Source of the DNA: Segatella salivae DSM 15606 | Lineage (GTDB): Bacteria; Bacteroidota; Bacteroidia; Bacteroidales; Bacteroidaceae | DNA: 26,031 nucleotides | Assembly: GCF_000185845.1 (NCBI RefSeq) | Contig: NZ_GL629647.1 | Location: 2,540,239 to 2,566,269, forward strand | Direction: 5' to 3' | Shown: positions 23,485 through 26,031 of the stretch, one piece after another | Position numbering within the stretch: the first letter of the stretch is position 1 | How the letters are laid out: every line of letters begins with the position of its first letter | The notes under the pieces: model-generated | What the model was told of the DNA's origin: nothing | Databases searched by the model: none | What the model saw: only the letters and a program-made list of their open reading frames with translations | Position numbers and translations under genes: made by a program

Positions 23485-23988
23485 ATGCGGTTGTTCCTGC
23501 GTAGAATAGTTATTTATGTCATACTTGTTGCTTTCATCACCATCGGCATCTGGCTGATTTCAGATGTTCAAGTGCATGAAAGATATGGTGCGATACTGCC
23601 CATTTGCATTGGCATTCTTACGCTTTTGTTCTTCGGCTTGGGTGGTTTGGTGATGCTTTATCGGAATATTCGTTCGCTTTTTACCCACGAACAATATCTT
23701 CAATTCACGGATAAGGCCTTGGTAATAGCAGGAGATAAGGTGGCATGGAACGACATACAAGGCTTTCAACTGTTGAAGATCAGCGGTTCGGATATCATCG
23801 CTGTAGTCCTGAAATCTCCCGAGACGGTTATCAATCGCTGTCAGAAACCGTGGAAACGGTGGCTGATGAAGGTGAACTATAAGTATTTCGGAATGGTTTA
23901 TTCGATAGCAGTGATCAACACAAACTTTACGAAAGACGAGCTGTTTGAATATTGTTGCCGTGAGTTAGACTGGCATTCTATGACGTAA
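23485..23988 (+). CDS. Small membrane protein, STM3941/PH-like family
   Basis: 167 aa. Two transmembrane helices (about residues 8-25 and 36-58) precede a soluble domain with beta-strand pattern (LQFTDKALVIAGDKVAWNDIQGFQL), reminiscent of the STM3941-type PH-like proteins. Function unknown. A near-consensus box TATCTTTC lies about 50 bases upstream, so an own promoter is possible; otherwise it could be read through from rsgA, which ends 87 bases before. Confidence 0.75.
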   Translation: MRLFLRRIVIYVILVAFITIGIWLISDVQVHERYGAILPICIGILTLLFFGLGGLVMLYRNIRSLFTHEQYLQFTDKALVIAGDKVAWNDIQGFQLLKISGSDIIAVVLKSPETVINRCQKPWKRWLMKVNYKYFGMVYSIAVINTNFTKDELFEYCCRELDWHSMT

Positions 23989-24223
23989 TCTAACAGCGTT
24001 TCTTCTCTCTTTTCAATGCTTTTCCCAAGCAATGTGCATAAAAGTATTTAGCAATTTATTATTATTTTTTTCAAAAATCATCTTTACTTTTGAGCATTTT
24101 TTACGTCATTTATGGGGCACAGAACGAAGCGTATAGGATGATGGAGGGTCGAAAAGTTGGTAAAGTCGTTAGTTTATAAAGAGTTATGCGTAGTTTGACG
24201 GTTGAGGCTCCACAAAACGAAAC
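23989..24223. other. Noncoding region with an orphan promoter-like box
   Basis: TACTTTTG at 24085-24092 (+) matches the -7 consensus, but no gene follows in this direction. No other feature seen. Confidence 0.4.
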
Positions 24224-24337
24224 GTTTACATTGGTTTAATTTTGGTTTACATCGAGGGGCTTTTCGTTTACATGAGGCTGGCGAAAGGTTTACATACATA
24301 GGGCTGCACGTTTACGCGTGTGGCCTTTTTTGTTGCT
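24224..24337 (+). repeat. Tandem array F: GTTTAC units of 21-22 bp
   Basis: GTTTAC recurs at 24224, 24245, 24266, 24288 and 24310 (spacing 21, 21, 22, 22), with a degenerate GTTGCT at 24332. The bases between differ, apart from a frequent AT after the motif. It lies between the convergent STM3941-like and lipoprotein genes. Confidence 0.7.
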
Positions 24338-24490
24338 GTGCGTGGAAACCCTTTATACACGGGCATTTAGAGCGTACATGGGCTTTATATGCGCCCAAAA
24401 TAGAATCGTGTAGGAATGGTATTAGAACGGCCTTAAAACACAGTTTGAGGGGGAGGGATGAAAGCGGGTAAAAATGGTGATTTTTGAGGG

Positions 24491-24547
24491 GTGGGGTTAC
24501 TGGTGGGGTTACAAAGTGGGGTTACATTTTTGAAAAAGTGGGGTTAC
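24491..24547 (+). repeat. GTGGGGTTAC repeats
   Basis: The 10-mer GTGGGGTTAC is perfect at 24491, 24503, 24516 and 24538 (spacing 12, 13, 22). Confidence 0.75.
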
Positions 24548-24740
24548 AAAACTCTTGCCAAGCCCCCCCCTGTGGGGAGGTAGCAACAATCCAAAAGGGG
24601 GGGGATTGATATAAGAAACTGACACTTTGCGGACAACTTTTGAAAGCTCATTTTTAGCGTAACCTACTATATATACAGGGGTTTGCCGTTATTAACGGGT
24701 ATGTATTGGGGTGTTTGGGGAGGGGGGCACCCTAATATGG
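24548..24740. other. Noncoding region with C and G homopolymers
   Basis: Contains a run of C near 24565-24572, runs of G near 24597-24604 and 24720-24727, and the short palindrome CCGTTATTAACGG. No ORF or terminator was recognised. Confidence 0.45.
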
Positions 24741-25289
24741 TCAGTCGTTAGACAACATGGGAGGCATCGGTATATACTGATAGCCCTCTTCGTCTTTTGC
24801 CTTTATACCTACACATCTTGTTACCTGCTTGTCAAAAAAGAAATAAGCAGTATCTGTTATAAGTTGCCCTTGATTTTTTCTCTTAATGATAACGGATTTC
24901 ATAACCATAGTTTTGTCAAACTTAAAATGAGTGCGTGCTGTTATTAACGAATCCTCAAGGTGTCGTATCAAAGCAATTTTATCATTGACTTCTTGTAGTT
25001 CAGGCTTAATGTTTGTAACACCTGCCCATGGTTTTAAGAATTGCAGTTTCTCACTTACTTCCCCCTTAAGGTGGTCGATTGACCGTCTCATGTTTACACC
25101 TTTTGATGTCTCATCAAAGGTCAAACTTGCAGGTGTGAGTGAATCCATTTTTATTATTTCAACTTCTTCACCAGCTTTTTGCATAGCCTTGAAGCCTTTT
25201 TCCACAAGGTTATTAGCGGTTTCATTTTTGGTCTTTTGGCAAGATGACAACGCCATAATGAGAAAGAAAATAAAATAATATTTTTTCAT
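24741..25289 (-). CDS. Lipoprotein of unknown function
   Basis: Not recognised. 182 aa. The signal peptide MKKYYFIFFLIMALSSC predicts lipidation at Cys17. A helical N-terminal part (TANNLVEKGFKAMQKAGEEVEIIKM) and a possibly coiled segment (LQEVNDKIALIRHLEDSLITART) are followed by short strands and the ending YQYIPMPPMLSND. It starts 2 bases after the stop of the S24-type regulator gene, so both are almost certainly one operon. Such pairing with a repressor is unusual for an ordinary lipoprotein. Confidence 0.75.
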   Translation of the reverse strand: MKKYYFIFFLIMALSSCQKTKNETANNLVEKGFKAMQKAGEEVEIIKMDSLTPASLTFDETSKGVNMRRSIDHLKGEVSEKLQFLKPWAGVTNIKPELQEVNDKIALIRHLEDSLITARTHFKFDKTMVMKSVIIKRKNQGQLITDTAYFFFDKQVTRCVGIKAKDEEGYQYIPMPPMLSND

Positions 25290-25291
25290 AA

Positions 25292-25957
25292 TTAAAAGAA
25301 TTTGCTGATGCTACCTATAACTTCAAATACATTTATGATACGGTTTACTTCAAACTCCTGCTCGTCGAAATTGGGGTTTATTGGAACATATCGAAGAAAT
25401 TTTTTAGAAGACCCACGACGAATAATCTTAATTGTGCGAATTGTGTCAAGTACTACGGCATACATCTCACCGTATTGAATATCGTCAATAGTGCATGGAC
25501 GCAGAGCTATAATGTCACCGTGGCTGATCTGTGGCTCCATAGAATGTCCGGTAACATTACACCAAAGATGTGCCCGGTCAAAACCAGGCACAATAATATT
25601 GTGGTCTGGCAATGATACTTGTGAGTTATAAATCTCACTGAATCCTCCGAGGAAATCGACATCATAATAAGGTTGCCCCACTTTGGGATCATAACTGACT
25701 ACTGGGGTAGAGACATCTTCTGTTTCCTCCTCTTTAAGCATATTACCTTTACCTGTGAGAAGCCATTCGTGGTTAACATCGGGGGCATAAGCGAGAAATC
25801 TTGATATATTTTCTTCGCTTATCCCATTATTTTGCCCTAAGATACCTCTTGTTGTGCCTGATTCTTTGTAATAGACATAATCAGACACTCCCTTTTTTGC
25901 TAAATAAAGCGAGATATTTTGCTTTATAAGCGATTTTTCTTGTTTATTTTCTTGCAT
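25292..25957 (-). CDS. S24-family (LexA/CI-like) transcriptional repressor
   Basis: Predicted DNA-binding repressor with a LexA-type self-cleavage fold. The N-terminal helix-turn-helix domain spans about residues 8-70, ending in the typical VNHEWLLTGKGNML. After a linker, the S24 domain has the catalytic Ser139 in TGHSMEPQISHGDII and Lys177 in IRTIKIIRR. A clear Ala-Gly or Cys-Gly cleavage site was not identified; GG at 104-105 is in the right zone. ATG 25957 (221 aa) is chosen, since the promoter box lies between it and the edge; a longer reading from 26011 would start within the promoter. Similar proteins sit in prophages and integrated elements, and also act as chromosomal stress regulators. 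Confidence 0.88.
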   Translation of the reverse strand: MQENKQEKSLIKQNISLYLAKKGVSDYVYYKESGTTRGILGQNNGISEENISRFLAYAPDVNHEWLLTGKGNMLKEEETEDVSTPVVSYDPKVGQPYYDVDFLGGFSEIYNSQVSLPDHNIIVPGFDRAHLWCNVTGHSMEPQISHGDIIALRPCTIDDIQYGEMYAVVLDTIRTIKIIRRGSSKKFLRYVPINPNFDEQEFEVNRIINVFEVIGSISKFF

Positions 25958-25977
25958 AATCGAAATATCTTGTTTAT
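25938..25977. promoter_or_regulatory. Direct repeat, candidate operator of the S24 repressor
   Basis: TCTTGTTTAT is perfect at 25938-25947 and 25968-25977, 30 bp apart. Extended to 17 bases (25931-25947 and 25961-25977) 14 match. They flank the start codon of the repressor and the second overlaps a plus-strand promoter-like box. Confidence 0.4.
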
Positions 25978-25982
25978 CTTTG
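25975..25982 (+). promoter_or_regulatory. Promoter-like box reading out of the window
   Basis: TATCTTTG on the plus strand, divergent to the repressor. Its gene would lie beyond 26031. Confidence 0.4.
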
Positions 25983-26008
25983 CAGCGTGTTCCATTTGGA
26001 AATGCGGC

Positions 26009-26016
26009 CAAATATA
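26009..26016 (-). promoter_or_regulatory. Predicted -7 box of the S24 repressor-lipoprotein operon
   Basis: Minus strand TATATTTG, about 51 bases before the ATG at 25957. Confidence 0.55.
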
Positions 26017-26031
26017 CGAAAAAAGGCCGAG

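Noticed and set aside
24202..24471. 89-codon ORF on the plus strand
   Set aside because: It runs through the GTTTAC repeat array, lacks an ATG start and resembles no protein; its His/Leu-rich content follows from the repeats.
25958..26011. Longer N-terminus of the S24 repressor
   Set aside because: It would start in the promoter box and is not similar to the family.

Overview
The window looks like a chromosomal segment of a Bacteroidota bacterium, most likely Prevotellaceae. Reasons: promoters of the Bacteroidota type (a TAnnTTTG -7 box, sometimes with TTTG about 19-20 bp upstream) precede most transcription units; there are many lipoproteins with an SSC/TSC-type lipobox; type B ribosomal protein L31, a TrpB2-type tryptophan synthase beta chain, an M20C aminoacyl-histidine dipeptidase and a PIF1-like helicase with a C-terminal helix-turn-helix all fit that group. 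No tRNA, rRNA, transposase or CRISPR array was found. Species cannot be named from the sequence alone.

Layout. 1-208: end of rpmE2 and its terminator. 306-1256: secreted DNA/RNA nuclease lipoprotein. 1623-2987 (-): TrpB2; 3098-4510 (+): sodium:solute symporter. 4642-6298 (-): thioredoxin reductase and a glutathione-peroxidase-family peroxidase, a likely redox pair. 6658-7873 (+): two related lipoproteins in tandem. 7874-8894: about 1 kb of noncoding DNA with a terminator, a dispersed repeat, a probable minus-strand small RNA and the greA leader. 8895-9786 (+): greA and a HIT protein. Divergent mutY (-) and helicase (+) occupy 9937-13268. A lipoprotein (+) converges on dacB and a PH-like membrane protein (-) at 13396-15447. 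pepD and a YbhN-type membrane protein (-) fill 15669-18152. A MATE efflux gene (18882-20231, +) sits behind what reads as a purine riboswitch. Then come a small independent unit encoding a 25-residue membrane peptide, rsmA (frame-broken), msrC, frr, rsgA and a small membrane protein, all +. The right end holds 750 bases of low-complexity noncoding DNA, a lipoprotein and an S24-type repressor (-).

Most genes are housekeeping functions: translation (L31, RsmA, Frr, RsgA), transcript elongation (GreA), DNA repair (MutY, helicase), oxidative damage control (TrxB, Gpx, MsrC, MutY), and peptidoglycan/peptide turnover (DacB, PepD).

The unusual content is in the noncoding DNA. (1) A guanine-type purine aptamer begins almost at the predicted start of the MATE transcript; its J2/3 strand is perfectly complementary, over 8 bases, to sequence just before the MATE start codon, which suggests a ligand-induced ON switch for efflux. 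(2) Six intergenic regions carry tandem degenerate repeats of about 22 bp, with different sequences but the same period; two of them are part of a 211-bp element present as an inverted pair. (3) An orphan promoter-to-terminator unit on the minus strand near 8.6 kb predicts a small RNA of about 65 nt. (4) A self-contained unit at 20.3-20.5 kb encodes a tiny membrane peptide. (5) rsmA is interrupted by a frameshift between its SAM-binding motifs.
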